Source: JAOUJD01 sp963841815 (GTDB lineage Bacteria > Pseudomonadota > Gammaproteobacteria > Burkholderiales > Burkholderiaceae_F). From it: a stretch of DNA of 64,000 nt. Under the pieces are notes generated by a model that made no database searches, was not told the origin of the DNA, and saw nothing but the letters and a program-made list of their open reading frames with translations. Location: assembly GCA_963841815.1 (NCBI GenBank), contig CAWJEE010000011.1:1-64000 (forward strand). Reading direction: 5' to 3'. Of this stretch, positions 45,306 through 56,198 are shown one piece after another. Both the position numbers and the translations under genes were made by a program. Numbering within the stretch: position 1 is the stretch's first letter; each line of letters starts with the position of its first letter.

Positions 45306-46043
45306 ATGTCCTCTTGCCTGCCACGTCCAGCCCTTGCCTGTATCGCCGCCCTCCTCGCCGCCGGCTGCGCCACGTCCGATCCCGGCGCACCGCGCTCCCA
45401 GGGCAAGGGCCCGGCGGCCGCCAGCGTCCAGGCACGGAGCGCGGCGGACTTCCATCCGGCCGCGATCGAGGTCGTGGCCGCGCAGTTCGGTGTCTTCGGC
45501 GCCGATCAGGCGGGCCGCCGCATGCTGTACGAAACCGACAAGTTCCCCGGCGTCGTCGCGGCGCCGTTCGGCTGGTTCATCGTCTTCAAGACCGACAAGC
45601 CGACGGTCGTGTGGCGCGAGGAGTTCGAATTGCCGACCGCGCCCCCCACCTGGGGCCCCGGCGAGGCGATGGGCATCTTCCAGGTGACGCCCGATCGCAG
45701 GACCGCGGTCACCGAGCGGATCATTCCGACCAAGCTCGGCTTCATCGCGAACGAGTGGCGCTACGCCCCGGGCGACCCGATCGGAGCGCACAAGATGCGG
45801 GTCTACATCGACGGCCAGCTGATCCGCGAGTTCAGCTTCGACATCGAGCAAGGCGCCGGAAGGTCTCGGCCCGCGCCGCAATCCGCATCGCGGCGACGAC
45901 TCGGCGTCCGGCTCGACCACCTGAGGTCGTTGCCGAACGCGACGGCCGGCGCCGGTCGCCGCGGCCCCGGTCGGACCCAGCCGACGAGGCGCGTGTTCCG
46001 TAGACTCGCGGCCTTCCGCATCCTTCCCGGCTCCTTACCGTGA
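45306..46043 (+). CDS. DUF3859-type lipoprotein (3' end uncertain)
   Basis: Exported lipoprotein with lipobox AAGC (Cys21). The middle (about residues 48-180) matches the DUF3859 family: IEVVAAQFGVFGAD near the start and MRVYIDGQLIREFSFDIE near the end. The family has no known function. After about residue 182 the tail is Arg-rich and unlike the family. A second frame gives an earlier TGA near 45933, so the real end may be there, after one base change near 45855. The prolyl oligopeptidase begins 9 bp after the stated stop. Confidence 0.7.
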   Translation: MSSCLPRPALACIAALLAAGCATSDPGAPRSQGKGPAAASVQARSAADFHPAAIEVVAAQFGVFGADQAGRRMLYETDKFPGVVAAPFGWFIVFKTDKPTVVWREEFELPTAPPTWGPGEAMGIFQVTPDRRTAVTERIIPTKLGFIANEWRYAPGDPIGAHKMRVYIDGQLIREFSFDIEQGAGRSRPAPQSASRRRLGVRLDHLRSLPNATAGAGRRGPGRTQPTRRVFRRLAAFRILPGSLP

Positions 46044-46052
46044 CATTCGAAG

Positions 46053-48280
46053 ATGGCCCGTTCATCGCCGCGCGCCCCGTGGCGCGCGCTGCCGCGTCCG
46101 CTCGCCGGCGTCCTGCTCGCTGGCGCCCTCGCCCTGCCGTCGTCGGCACCGGCGGCGACCTTCGCCGGCGTCGACGTCCCGCCACCGCTGCCGCCCCAGA
46201 CTGTCGTCGACGTGCACTGGGGCGTGCCCGTCGAAGACCCGTACCGGTTCCTCGAGAACACCGCCGATCCCGCAGTGCAGGCGTGGATGAAGAAGCAGGC
46301 CGATGCCACGGCGTCGATCCTCGCGCAGTTGCCCGGGCGTGACCGCCTGCGCGCCCGCCTCGCCGAGATCGACGCCGAGATCCCGGCCGTCGTCAGTCGC
46401 GTGCACCGCGACGCCCGCGGCCGCCTGACCTACCTGAAGCGCACCGCCGCGGACAACCAGTTGAAGCTGTACCGCCGCGACACGATCGACGGCGCCGAAC
46501 GGCTGCTGGTCGATCCGGACGCGATCGCGAAGGCCACCGGCAAGGCGCACGCCATCGGTTCGTTCGCGCCGTCGCCGGACGGCGCGCTGGTCGCCTACAC
46601 CCTGTCCGCGTCCGGCGCCGAGATCGGCACGCTGCACGTGATCGACGCCGTCACCGGCAAGGAAGTGACGCCGGCGATCGATCGCATCCGCGGCGGCGGC
46701 ATGCAGTGGCTGCCGGACTCGAGCGGCTTCTTCTACGGCCGGCTCGCGCCGGACTGGCAGACGCGCCCGCGGGCCGAGCGCTTCATGGACCATCGCACCT
46801 ACCTGCGACGCCTCGCCCGGCCGACGCCGATCGCGTCGTGTTCGGCCCGGGCGTGCACGACGCCGTGCCGCTCGACCGCAGCGACGGCGCGGTCGTCGTG
46901 CCGGTGCAGGGCCAGGACATCGCGTTCGCGGTCGTCTACCACGGCGTCCAGAAGGAACAGTCGCTGTATCGCGCTTCGTTGAAGGACATCCTGGCCGGCA
47001 CCGCGCGCTGGACCAAGGTGTACGACGCCGGCGCCAAGGTCCACGACGTCGGCTACGCCGGACCCTGGCTGTACCTGCGCAGCGCGGACGACGCGCCGCG
47101 CTTCAAGCTGCTGCGTCTGCCGATCGACGGATCGCTGTCGGACGCACAGACCGTCGTCGAACAGACCAGTCGCGTGCTGACCGGGTTCATCGCGGCGCGC
47201 GACGGCGTCTACGTCACGCGCCGCGACGGCGTGGTCGAGAGTCTCGAGCGCCTGACGCACGAGCGCACGCCGCAGGTCGTCCCGATCAGGCTGCCGGTCG
47301 AAGGCACGGTGGGACTCGCGCACGCCGACCCCGAGCAGGACGGCGCGATCGTCACGCTGGGTGGCTGGACTCGCGTGGCGCGCCACTACGCGGTCGACGG
47401 TGCGTCGGCACGCCCGCTGGCCCTCGTTCCCGCCGGCCGCTTCGACGCGCCGGAAGGCATCGAGGCACGCGAGATCAAGGTCGCCAGCCACGACGGCGTC
47501 GAGGTGCCGGCGTCGATCATCATGACCAGGGGCACGAAGCTCGACGGCCGCAATCCGCTGATGCTCTACGGCTACGGCGCCTACGGCATGGTGCGAGGAG
47601 CCGGGGTTCGTCGCCGCGCTTCGCTCGCGTGGCTCGAGCGCGGCGGCATCATGGTCGTCGCCCACGTGCGCGGCGGCGGCGTGTACGGCGACGCGTGGCA
47701 CCGCGCCGGCTGGAAGACGACCAAGCCGAACACGTGGAAGGACGGCATCGCGATCGCCGAGTGGCTGATCGCGAACGGCTACACCTCGCGCGAGCGCCTC
47801 AGCGTGTTCGGCGGCAGCGCCGGCGGGATCTTCGTCGGCCGCGCGATCACGGAGCGGCCCGACCTCTTCAACGCGGCCGTCGTCAGCGTCGGCAACGTCG
47901 ACCAGGTCCGTTCGGAGACGCGCGCCAACGGCGCCGGCAACATCCCCGAGTACGGCACCGTGACGAAGGAAGACGAGTTCAAGGCGCTGCTCGCGATGAG
48001 TCCCTATGCGAACGTGAAGCCGGGCACGCCCTACCCGGCCGTGCTGCTGGAGCACGGCGTCAACGACAGCCGCGTCGACGTCTGGATGGCGCTGAAGTTC
48101 GCCTCGCGCCTCGCCGCCGCCACGACCGGCGGCAACCCGATCCTGCTGCGTCTCGACTACGACGCCGGCCACGGCGTGGGGCGGACGCGCGAGCAGGGGC
48201 AGGCGCAGACGGCGGATCGCTGGAGCTTCCTGCTGTGGCGCGCCGGCCATCCCGACTTCCAGCCCGCCGCGGCAAAGTGA
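46053..48280 (+). CDS. prolyl oligopeptidase family (S9) peptidase, frameshifted
   Basis: Serine peptidase with a signal peptide (residues 1-35, LAGVLLAGALALP) and about 740 residues. The beta-propeller domain (about 60-440) precedes the alpha/beta hydrolase domain with Ser in GGSAGG, Asp in NDSRVDVWM and His in DAGHG. The propeller entry VEDPYRFLEN is typical. Two frame problems are visible: a break near 46815 and, near 47590-47625, a short stretch (MVRGAGVRRRA) that reads like EEPGFVAA in another frame, i.e. two compensating changes. Cleaves short proline-containing peptides. The stop overlaps the next gene's possible GTG. Confidence 0.87.
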
Positions 48281-48333
48281 GCCGTGCGGCAGCCCTTGCG
48301 GCATTGTGGCTCGCATCCATCGGGAGCAGCGCG

Positions 48334-49185
48334 ATGAACATCGACTCGTACTGGGAGTACAGCGATCCGGCAGCCAGCGAGGCGCGCTTTCGCGCCGCGC
48401 TGCCGCAGGCAACGGCCGATGAGCGGCTCGAACTGCTGACGCAGATCGCCCGCACGCACTCGCTGCGACGGCAGTTCGGCGAAGCGCATGCGCTGCTCGA
48501 CGAGGTCGAGCCGCAACTGGGCGGCGCGGGTCCCGCGCCGCGCACGCGCTACCTGCTCGAGCGCGGCCGCACCTTCAACTCGGCGGGCGACAAGGCGCGC
48601 GCGGCGGGCCTGTTCCGGCAGGCCTGGGAGACCGCGAGCGCCGCGCGCCTCGACGGGCTCGCGGTCGACGCCGCGCACATGCTCGCGATCGTCGAGCCGC
48701 CGGCCAGCGCGGCCGCGTGGACCGAACGCGGCGTCGAGCTTGCGCGCGCTTCGACCGACGACAAGGCGCGCGGGCTGCTGCCGGCGCTGCTGAACAACCA
48801 CGCCTGGAACCTGCACGACGACGGCCGCTACGACGAGGCGCTGCTCGCGTTCCGCGAGGCGGAGGCGGCGTGGCACGCGACCGGCAGGCAGCCGCAGGGC
48901 CGCATCGCCACGTGGTCGGTCGCGCGCTGCCTGCGTTCGCTGAAGCGATACGAGGAGGCGCTGCAACTGCAGCAGCGCCTGGAGCAGGACTGGCAGGCCG
49001 CTGGCAGCGCAGACGGTTACGTGTTCGAGGAAATGGCCGAGAACCTCGAAGCGCTCGGCCGACGCGAGGAGGCGACGGCGTACTTCCGACGCGCGGAAGG
49101 CGAACTCGGCAAGGACCCGCAGTTCGCGCGGGACAACCCGGCGCGGCTGGCGCGCATCATGGCGATGGGCAGGCGTTCGTTTTAG
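48334..49185 (+). CDS. TPR-repeat protein
   Basis: 283 residues of helical repeat, with TPR units throughout (YLLERGRTFNSAGDKARAAGL, LLNNHAWNLHDDGRYDEALLA in part, EEMAENLEALGRREEATAYF). Acts as a protein-binding scaffold; partner unknown. The ATG at 48334 is the likely start. A GTG at 48277, overlapping the upstream stop, would add a possible signal peptide (SRAAALAALWLASIGSSA), so export is possible. Ends 90 bp before the first of two palindromic repeats. Confidence 0.85.
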   Translation: MNIDSYWEYSDPAASEARFRAALPQATADERLELLTQIARTHSLRRQFGEAHALLDEVEPQLGGAGPAPRTRYLLERGRTFNSAGDKARAAGLFRQAWETASAARLDGLAVDAAHMLAIVEPPASAAAWTERGVELARASTDDKARGLLPALLNNHAWNLHDDGRYDEALLAFREAEAAWHATGRQPQGRIATWSVARCLRSLKRYEEALQLQQRLEQDWQAAGSADGYVFEEMAENLEALGRREEATAYFRRAEGELGKDPQFARDNPARLARIMAMGRRSF

Positions 49186-49274
49186 TTACGAACAAGCGTC
49201 CGGTTGTTTCGCTTGCCTTAGGACATGTGATTGGGTTCGATCGAGTTCGAGCGAACACCGAGGGGCCATCGCCT

Positions 49275-49500
49275 GCGCCTGAGCGGGCGGCGGGGTACCT
49301 CCCTCCGCGCCCGTCGCGGCGGGCGTCATTCAGCGTGCCGCGCTCCCTGCGGGCCAGCAGATTTCTGAGCGTTGTCTTCGCCGCGCCGACAGTGGTGCCT
49401 CGCGGCTGTGCCCACCCGGCCCGCTGCCCTCGCGCAACTGACACACCCGCCGCCTGACGGTCGCTCCGCGAGGCACCCCACCACCCGCCCAGGCGCCGCG
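49275..49500. repeat. ~226-bp palindromic repeat, copy II
   Basis: Left arm 49275-49331 and right arm 49440-49500 form a long inverted repeat; both contain GGGGTACCTC or GGGGTGCCTCGCG. The centre matches copy I (16280-16502) read on the opposite strand. Both copies have one set of arms nearly identical in order GCGCCTG - GGGCGG - GGGGT - CCTC. Spurious open frames across it are not genes. Confidence 0.8.
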
Positions 49501-49614
49501 CGTGTGGTCAGGGCGGACAAGCTTCTTGGCGCTAGTACCGGACCACAGCGAAACGCCGCGATGCCGCTGCTCGTTGGCCGGGCGCCAGCAATGCGCATCC
49601 ACACCGCGCGGCGC
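49493..49614. repeat. inverted pair linking palindromic repeats II and III
   Basis: GCGCCGCGCGTGTGG at 49493-49507 pairs with CCACACCGCGCGGCGC at 49597-49612 with one extra base. This spacer between copies II and III could form a further hairpin, so the whole 49275-49837 stretch is a nested set of inverted repeats. No coding potential supported. Confidence 0.5.
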
Positions 49615-49837
49615 GCCGAGCGCGCTGTGGGGTGCCTCGCGCAGCGCGGCGCCGTGCGGCGGGCGTCGCATTCCAGAATCTGCGGCGGGCCGAGACGAAC
49701 ACCGGCCGGAAGGCACGACCGGCGAAACCGCCAGAGCTCACTCCGAAAGCTGCCGGCCCGCGAGAAGTGCCCTCGACCCAGTGTCGCCCGCCGCGCGTCG
49801 CGCGGAGTCGAGGCGCCCCACAGCGCGCTCGGCGCGC
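49611..49837. repeat. ~227-bp palindromic repeat, copy III
   Basis: The outer 22 bp are a perfect inverted repeat (49611-49632 against 49816-49837; ends GCGCGCCGAG and CTCGGCGCGC). The next ~30 bp continue the pairing imperfectly, with GGGGTGCCTCG against CGAGGCGCCCC. The centre shares CAGCTTTCGG with copies I and II. The outermost arm differs from that of copies I and II, so it is a subtype. Located between convergent genes. Confidence 0.82.
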
Positions 49838-49943
49838 AGGCGACTCGGCAGCAGACTGCATCGCCACCCGGCAATCGGCTGAACCTTCTTGCCAGCGCTC
49901 AAACAAAGCACTCGCCGCACCGCAGGCGTTCGCGAGGATGGCG

Positions 49944-52900
49944 TCAGCGACTCACGCTGTCCCACACCTTCTGCAGCCGCTTGACGCTGACCGGCATCGG
50001 CGTCCGCAGTTCCTGCGCGAACAGCGACACGCGCAGTTCCTCCAGCAGCCAGCGGAACTCGTCGAGACGCGCGTCGGCCACGCCCTTGCGCGCGGCGAGC
50101 TCGCGCAGGTACGGCGTCTGCAGCGTGGCGATTTCGCTCATCCGCGCGGCGTCCCGCGCGGGGTCGTTCTTCAGCTTGTCGAGCCGCGTCGCGATCGCCT
50201 TCAGGTAGCGCGGGTAGTGCGCGAGCGCGCTCGCCGGCGTGGTGACGATGAAGCGCCGCGCGAAGAGCCGCCCCAGCTGCTGTTCGACGTCGGCGACGAC
50301 CGCGGCGAACGCCTTCAGGCCGTTGAGCCTGCGCGCGATCGGCGCGGCTTCCTGCACGATGGTCGCCAGCAGCCGCGCGATCTCCTGCGCGATCAGCGTC
50401 AGCCTGCCGCGCGCCTCGTCCTTGCGCGCCACGAAGCCCGCGCGGTCCTTGGGCCACGGCTCGACGAGGCAGGTGCGGTCGAGCGCCGCGGTGACGACCT
50501 GGTCGCGCAGGTCCTCGAAGCCGTCCCACGCGTGCGCGAGCGCCGGCACGGTCGCGGCCTGGATCTGCGTCGTCTGGAGTGTCGACAGGCTCTTCTCCAG
50601 GTACTTGACCTGCTCCTTCAGCTGCAGCCGGAACAGCCGTCGCAGTCCGTCGCGATGCTGTCCCAGCGCCTCGTCGGGCTCGTCGAAGACTTCGACCGCG
50701 CAGTACGCGCCGTGATCGACGAGCGCCGGATAGCCCACGAGCGACTGGCCGCCGCGCCGGATCTCGAGCAGCTCGGGCAGCTCGCCGAAGTCCCAGTCGG
50801 TGATCTCGTCGGCGAGGCCCTCCGCTACTTCCGCGTCCTTCTGCGCGAGCTGCTGGAAGTTCTTCTGCGCCTGTGCGCCCAGCTCGGCGCGCAGTTGCGC
50901 GAGGTTGCGTCCCATGCCGAGCTGGCGGCCGTGCTCGTCGACGACCTTGAAGTTCATCAGCAGGTGCGCCGGCAGCGTTTCGAGCTTGAAGTCCGCGGGC
51001 TGCGCGACGAGGCTGCGCTCCGCGCGGATGTCGGCCACGAGGGCATCGACCAGCGGCGGCTGCGCCCGCCCGCTCGCCGATCCGCTCCACGAAGCCGGCA
51101 GCGTATTCGGGGACCGGGACGAGATGGCGACGCAGCTTCTGCGGCAGCGACTTCAGCAGCAGGTGCGCCTTCTCCCTGAGCATCCCGGGGACCAGCCACT
51201 CGCAGCGGACCGGATCGATCTGGTTCAGCGCGTACAGCGGCACGGTCAGCGTCACGCCGTCACGCGGGGAGCCGGGCTCGAAGTGATAGGTCAGCGCCAT
51301 CGTGACGCCGCGCATCTCGACCTGCTTCGGGAAGAGGTCGGTCGTCACCCCGGCCGCCTCGTGCCGCATCAGGTCGTCGCGCGACAGGAAGAGCCGCTTT
51401 GGCTGCTCGCGCTCCGCCGCCGCGCGCCACTTCTCGAACTGCGCGGCCGAGTGGACGTCGGCCGGCACCAGCTGGTCGTAGAACGCGAAGATCAGTTCGT
51501 CGTCGACCAGCACGTCGAGCCGCCGCGTCTTGTGTTCGAGCTCGCGGATCTCGCGCACCAGCCGCTGGTTGTGCGCGAAGAACGCCGCGCGCGTGTCGAG
51601 TTCGCCCTCGACGAGCGCCTCGCGCAGGAAGATCTCGCGCGCGTGCTCGGGGTTCAGCGGGCCGTACGGCACGCGGCGCTGCGCGTAGACGACGAGGCCG
51701 TACAGCGTCGCGCGCTCGAAGGCCATCACCTGCCCGGCCTTCTTCTCCCAGTGCGGATCGGTGTGGGACTTCTTCAGCAGGTGCGCGCCGGCGCGCTCGA
51801 GCCACCCGGGTTCGATGTTGGCGATGGTTCGCGCGAACAGGCGCGACGTCTCGACGAGCTCGGCCGCCATCACCCATCGGCCCGCCTTCTTCAGCAGCGG
51901 CGAGCCCGGCCAGACGTGGAACTTGATGCCGCGCGCGCCGGCGTACGGTGGCTCGCCACGGTCGGCGTCGAGGATGCGCGTGCCGACGTTGCCCAGCAGG
52001 CCGGCGAGCAATGCGAGATGCAGCTGCTCGAACGTCGCCGGCGACGAGTCGACGCGCCAGCCATGCTCGCGCGCGATCGTGGCCAACTGGCCGTGCACGT
52101 CGATCCACTCGCGCACGCGACGCGGACTGAGGAAGTGGCTCTTCAGGTCGTCGGTGAGCTTGCGGTTCGACTTCTTGTGCTCGATCTTCTCCTGCACGAA
52201 GTTCCACAGCTTCAGCAGCGACTGGAAGTCGCTCTTGTCGTCGGCGAGCCGGCGGTGCGCCTGGTCGGCCGCCTCCTGCGCCTCGAGCGGGCGCTCGCGC
52301 GGGTCCTGCACCGACAGCGCCGACGCGATGACGAGCATCTCGGCCAGGCACTGCTGGTCGCGCGCCGCCAGCAGCATGCGGCCGATGCGCGGATCGAGCG
52401 GCAGCTTCGCCAGCTCGCGGCCGGTCGCGGTGAGCTCGTTGCGGTCGTCGACCGCGTTGAGCTCCGCGAGCAGCTGGTAGCCGTCGGCGATCGCGCGGCC
52501 CGGCGGCGGCTCGACGAACGGGAACTCGCCGACGTCGCCGCAGGCCGAGCGACTTCATGCGCAGGATCACGCTCGCGAGCGACGAGCGCAGCACCTCGGG
52601 GTCGGTGAAGCGCGGCCGCTTCGCGAAGTCGTCCTCGCCGTAGAGCCGGATGCAGACGCCGTCGGCCACGCGGCCGCAGCGGCCGGCGCGCTGGTTGGCC
52701 GCCGCCTGCGAGACCGGCTCGATCTGCAGCTGCTCGACCTTGTTGCGGTACGAGTAGCGCTTGACGCGCGCCATGCCGGTGTCGACGACGTAGCGGATGC
52801 CGGGCACGGTCAGCGAGGTCTCGGCCACGTTGGTCGCCAGCACGATGCGCCGTCCGCCGCCCGGCCGGAACACCCGCTCCTGGTCCTCGACGGACAGCCG

Positions 52901-53750
52901 CGCGAACAGCGGCAGGATCTCGGTGGCGGGCGGATGGTGCTTGCGCAGCGCCTCGGCCGCTTCGCGGATCTCGCGCTCGCCCGGCAGGAACACCAGCACG
53001 TCGCCGCGCCCGACGCCGGCCAGCTCGTCGACGGCGTCGACGATGCCGTCCATCAGCGTGCGGTCGTCGGCGTCGTCCTCGTCCCTGACCGGCCGGTAGC
53101 GGACCTCGACCGGATAGAGCCGGCCGGACACCTCGATGATCGGCGCCGGCCCCGCGGCATCGCCGAAGTGCTTCGCGAACCGCTCGGCGTCGATCGTCGC
53201 CGACGTGATGATCACCTTCAGGTCGGGCCGCCGCGGCAGCAGCTGCCGCAGATAGCCCGAGCAGGAAGTCGATGTTCAGCGACCGCTCGTGCGCCTCGTC
53301 GATGATCAGCGTGTCGTAGGCCTCGAGCAGCGGATCGCCCTGCGTCTCGGCGAGCAGGATGCCGTCGGTCATCAGCTTGATCGACGCGCCGGGCCGCGTG
53401 TGATCGGTGAACCGCACCTTGTAGCCGACGACCTCGCCCAGCGGCGTGCCGAGCTCCTGCGCGATGCGGCGGGCGATCGTCGAGGCGGCGATGCGGCGCG
53501 GCTGGGTGTGCCCGATCAGGCCGCGCTCGCCGCGGCCGATGGCGAGGCAGATCTTCGGCAGCTGCGTCGTCTTGCCCGAGCCCGTCTCGCCGCTGACGAT
53601 CACGACCTGGTGCGATTCGATCGCGCGCGCGATGTCCTCGCGGCGACCGGAGACGGGCAGTTCCTCGGGAAAGGTGATGGCCGGCAGCGGCGCACGACGA
53701 CGAGGGGGTCGCGGGGACCCGGACGCGTTGTCTCGGCGGTGAGGCTGCAT
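49944..53750 (-). CDS. hrpA: ATP-dependent RNA helicase HrpA, three frameshifts
   Basis: DEAH-box helicase of about 1270 residues, close to the 1300 of E. coli HrpA, which acts on RNA and stalled ribosomes. Walker A GETGSGKTTQ near residue 55, DEAHER near 152, then SATID, FLPGEREI, and QRAGRCGR of motif VI; the helicase-associated OB domain and the DUF3418 C-terminal domain follow. The frame breaks near 53258 (extra base in a GGG run before the expected YLRQLLPRRPDLKV), near 52540, and near 51070. All parts remain open and conserved in shifted frames, so the gene is probably intact in the organism. Monocistronic, divergent from argA across 99 bp. Confidence 0.9.
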
Positions 53751-53849
53751 CGGCGGCCGCGCGTCAGCGCGGCGTGGTCATCTCGAATGCTCGACAGGGA
53801 AAGGCGCGCGTCCGAAGCGAAACGCGAGGTCGTCAGTATACTTTTGCCG

Positions 53850-55202
53850 ATGAACGATGCCGCTCCCGCGCCCCAGATGGCCGCCGAAGTGATCGACGAC
53901 CACGCACGCTTCGTCGCCTGGCTGCGCGAGGTCGCGCCGTACGTGCACGCGCACCGCGGCAAGACCTTCGTCGTCGCCTTCTCCGGCGGGCTCGTCGAAG
54001 CCGGCGCCCTGACCCGGCTGGTGCACGACCTGTCGCTGCTGTCGGCGATGGGCATCCGGCTCGTGCTCGTGCACGGCTCGCGGCCGCAGGTGCAGGCGCA
54101 GCTCGCGCTCAAGGGCGTGCCGGCGCGCTTCCACGCCGACGTCCGGATCACGGACACCGCGGCGCTCGAGTGCGCGAAGGAAGCGTCGGGCGAGATCCGG
54201 CTCGACATCGAAGCCGCCTTCTCGCAGGGCCTGCCGTCCACGCCGATGGCGCACTCGAAGGTGCGCGTCGTCAGCGGCAACTTCGTCACCGCGCGCCCGC
54301 TGGGCGTGATCGACGGCGTGGACTACGAACTCACCGGGGTCGTGCGCAAGGTCGACGCCGACGCGATCCGCTTCACGCTCGCCAACGGCGCGATCGTGCT
54401 GCTGTCGCCCCTCGGCTTTTCGCCGACCGGGGAAGCCTTCAACCTGACGATGGAAGACCTCGCCACCAGCGTGGCGACGGCGATCAAGGCCGACAAGCTG
54501 ATCCTGCTCACCGAAACCGAAGGCATCCGCGACGCCGACGGGCAGCTGAAGAGCGAACTGTCGGTCGAGGACGCCGAAACGATGCTCGGCGCGAACGCCG
54601 TGAAGGGCGACCCGGCGTTCAACCTGAAGTTCGCCGTCAAGGCCTGCAAGGGCGGCGTGGCGCGCGCGCACATCATTCCGTACACGCTCGACGGCAGCGT
54701 GCTGGCCGAGCTGTTCACGCACGAAGGCGTGGGCACGATGGTGGCCCCGGAAAACCTCGAGAAGATGCGCGACGCCACGCCGGACGACGTCGGCGGCATC
54801 ATCAAGCTGATCGAGCCGCTGGAGGCGGACGGCACGCTGGTGAAGCGGCCGCGCGAACTCATCGAGCGCGAGATCGACCGCTTCATCGTGATGGAGCACG
54901 ACGGCTTCATCTTCGGCTGCGCCGCGCTCTATCCGTTCGCGCGCGAGCACATGGGCGAGCTGGCCTGCCTGACGGTGCACCCGGACTACCAGAGCTACGG
55001 CGACGGCGAGCGGCTGATGAAGCGCATCGAGCAGCGCGCGAAGGCCGCCGGGATCAACAAGCTTTTCGTGCTGACGACGCGCACCGCGCACTTCTTCATC
55101 AAGCGCGGCTTCCGTCCGGCGACCGTCGACGACCTGCCGCAGGCGCGGCAGCACATGTACAACTGGCAGCGCCGCTCGGTGGTGCTGCTGAAGCAGATCT
55201 AG
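53850..55202 (+). CDS. argA: amino-acid N-acetyltransferase (N-acetylglutamate synthase)
   Basis: First step of arginine synthesis: acetyl-CoA plus glutamate to N-acetylglutamate. The 450 residues have an amino-acid-kinase domain (about 35-290) with VVAFSGGLVEAGAL and LVLVHGSRPQVQAQL, and a C-terminal GNAT domain (about 300-440) with ELACLTVHPDYQSYGDGERL and FVLTTRTAHFFIKRGF. The ATG at 53850 gives the conserved start. The promoter should lie in the short gap to hrpA. yggX follows 10 bp after the stop. Feedback control by arginine is known for the family. Confidence 0.96.
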   Translation: MNDAAPAPQMAAEVIDDHARFVAWLREVAPYVHAHRGKTFVVAFSGGLVEAGALTRLVHDLSLLSAMGIRLVLVHGSRPQVQAQLALKGVPARFHADVRITDTAALECAKEASGEIRLDIEAAFSQGLPSTPMAHSKVRVVSGNFVTARPLGVIDGVDYELTGVVRKVDADAIRFTLANGAIVLLSPLGFSPTGEAFNLTMEDLATSVATAIKADKLILLTETEGIRDADGQLKSELSVEDAETMLGANAVKGDPAFNLKFAVKACKGGVARAHIIPYTLDGSVLAELFTHEGVGTMVAPENLEKMRDATPDDVGGIIKLIEPLEADGTLVKRPRELIEREIDRFIVMEHDGFIFGCAALYPFAREHMGELACLTVHPDYQSYGDGERLMKRIEQRAKAAGINKLFVLTTRTAHFFIKRGFRPATVDDLPQARQHMYNWQRRSVVLLKQI

Positions 55203-55212
55203 GAGCCCCGCA

Positions 55213-55485
55213 ATGGCAAGAATGGTGAACTGCGTGAAGCTCGGCAAGGAAGCCGAGGGCCTCGACTTCCCGCCGGTCCCCGGCGATCTCGGCAAGCGCC
55301 TGTGGGAGAACGTCTCCAAGGAAGCGTGGGCCGGGTGGCTGAAGCACCAGACGATGCTCGTCAACGAGAACCGCCTGAACCTGGCCGACGCGCGCGCCCG
55401 CAAGTACCTGCTGCAGCAGATGGAGAAGCACTTCTTTGGCGAAGGCGCCGACGTGGCGCAGGGTTACGTGCCGCCACCGAGCTGA
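55213..55485 (+). CDS. yggX: probable Fe(2+)-trafficking protein YggX
   Basis: 90-residue cytosolic protein linked to iron trafficking and protection of Fe-S clusters from oxidation. The family signature is complete: MARMVNCVKLGKEAEGLDF in part, with the single Cys7, then the helical WAGWLKHQTMLVNENRLNL. It follows argA by 10 bp and is probably co-transcribed. The yggX start ATG is preceded by GGAG. Confidence 0.96.
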   Translation: MARMVNCVKLGKEAEGLDFPPVPGDLGKRLWENVSKEAWAGWLKHQTMLVNENRLNLADARARKYLLQQMEKHFFGEGADVAQGYVPPPS

Positions 55486-55529
55486 CCGGCCTTTCCCCGG
55501 CCGCGTTCACATCACCGTGTAGGCGCGAC

Positions 55530-56198
55530 TCAGAGCGACCGCAGCTGGAAGAACAGCGCGCTGTCGAACGGCGCCCAGACCGGCGTGCGCACGCCGGCCG
55601 CCGTCAGCCCGCGGCGCACCCACTCGTTGCTGGTCATCCAGAACGTGTAGCGTGGCTTCGCCGCATAGAAGGCGTCGGTGTCGAAGTAGCCCGGCGCTCC
55701 CAGCCGGATCGGCCGGCCGTCCCCGGTCCGCGCGAACGAATCGCGGACGTACTCGACCAGCTTCGCGAACTGCGCCGGGGTCAGGCGCAACTCGCGACCT
55801 GCATACGAACCGGGATCGGTGATGTATTCCACGTGCATCGCGCCCTCGCCGAGACCGGTGAGCGCCACGAACGCCGTGCCGGCCTTCAGGTCGGACCAGG
55901 TCGGCGTGCTGGCGAAGAAGGCGGCGTCGCCCCAGCCGAAGGCGATCCACTGCATCGGCGCAGCGAGCGCGCGCATGTCGCTCGCCGGATGGTCGGTGGA
56001 CCAGTCGACGTCTGCCGACCGCGTCGGCAGCACCAGTTCCGCGTGCACGCCGTTGGTCCGCACGTAGACAGGGATGCCATCGGCGCTCGGCCGGAAGTCG
56101 GCGTTCAGCGGGACCAGGGCGAGGACGAGCGCCACCAGCAGGTACGCGGCCGGGATCACGACCGCCAGCCCGAGCAGCGCGACGGCGAGCCGCCTCAC
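55530..56198 (-). CDS. DUF2459 membrane-anchored protein
   Basis: 222 residues with an N-terminal transmembrane helix (about 4-28, LAVALLGLAVVIPAAYLLVALVLA shown in part) and an extracytoplasmic DUF2459 domain (TIGR02117-type): GVHAELVLP, FGWGDAAFFA, HVEYITDP and FWMTSNEWVRRGL. The function of the family is unknown. The start is a GTG at 56198 that overlaps the rpiA stop (GTGA), so the genes are coupled. Its pairing with rpiA gives no functional clue. Confidence 0.83.
   Translation of the reverse strand: MRRLAVALLGLAVVIPAAYLLVALVLALVPLNADFRPSADGIPVYVRTNGVHAELVLPTRSADVDWSTDHPASDMRALAAPMQWIAFGWGDAAFFASTPTWSDLKAGTAFVALTGLGEGAMHVEYITDPGSYAGRELRLTPAQFAKLVEYVRDSFARTGDGRPIRLGAPGYFDTDAFYAAKPRYTFWMTSNEWVRRGLTAAGVRTPVWAPFDSALFFQLRSL

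Noticed and set aside
49157..49906. Several Arg-rich open frames in the region with the palindromic repeats
   Set aside because: They run through inverted-repeat arms in both directions and differ between copies. They are read-through of GC-rich repeats, not genes.
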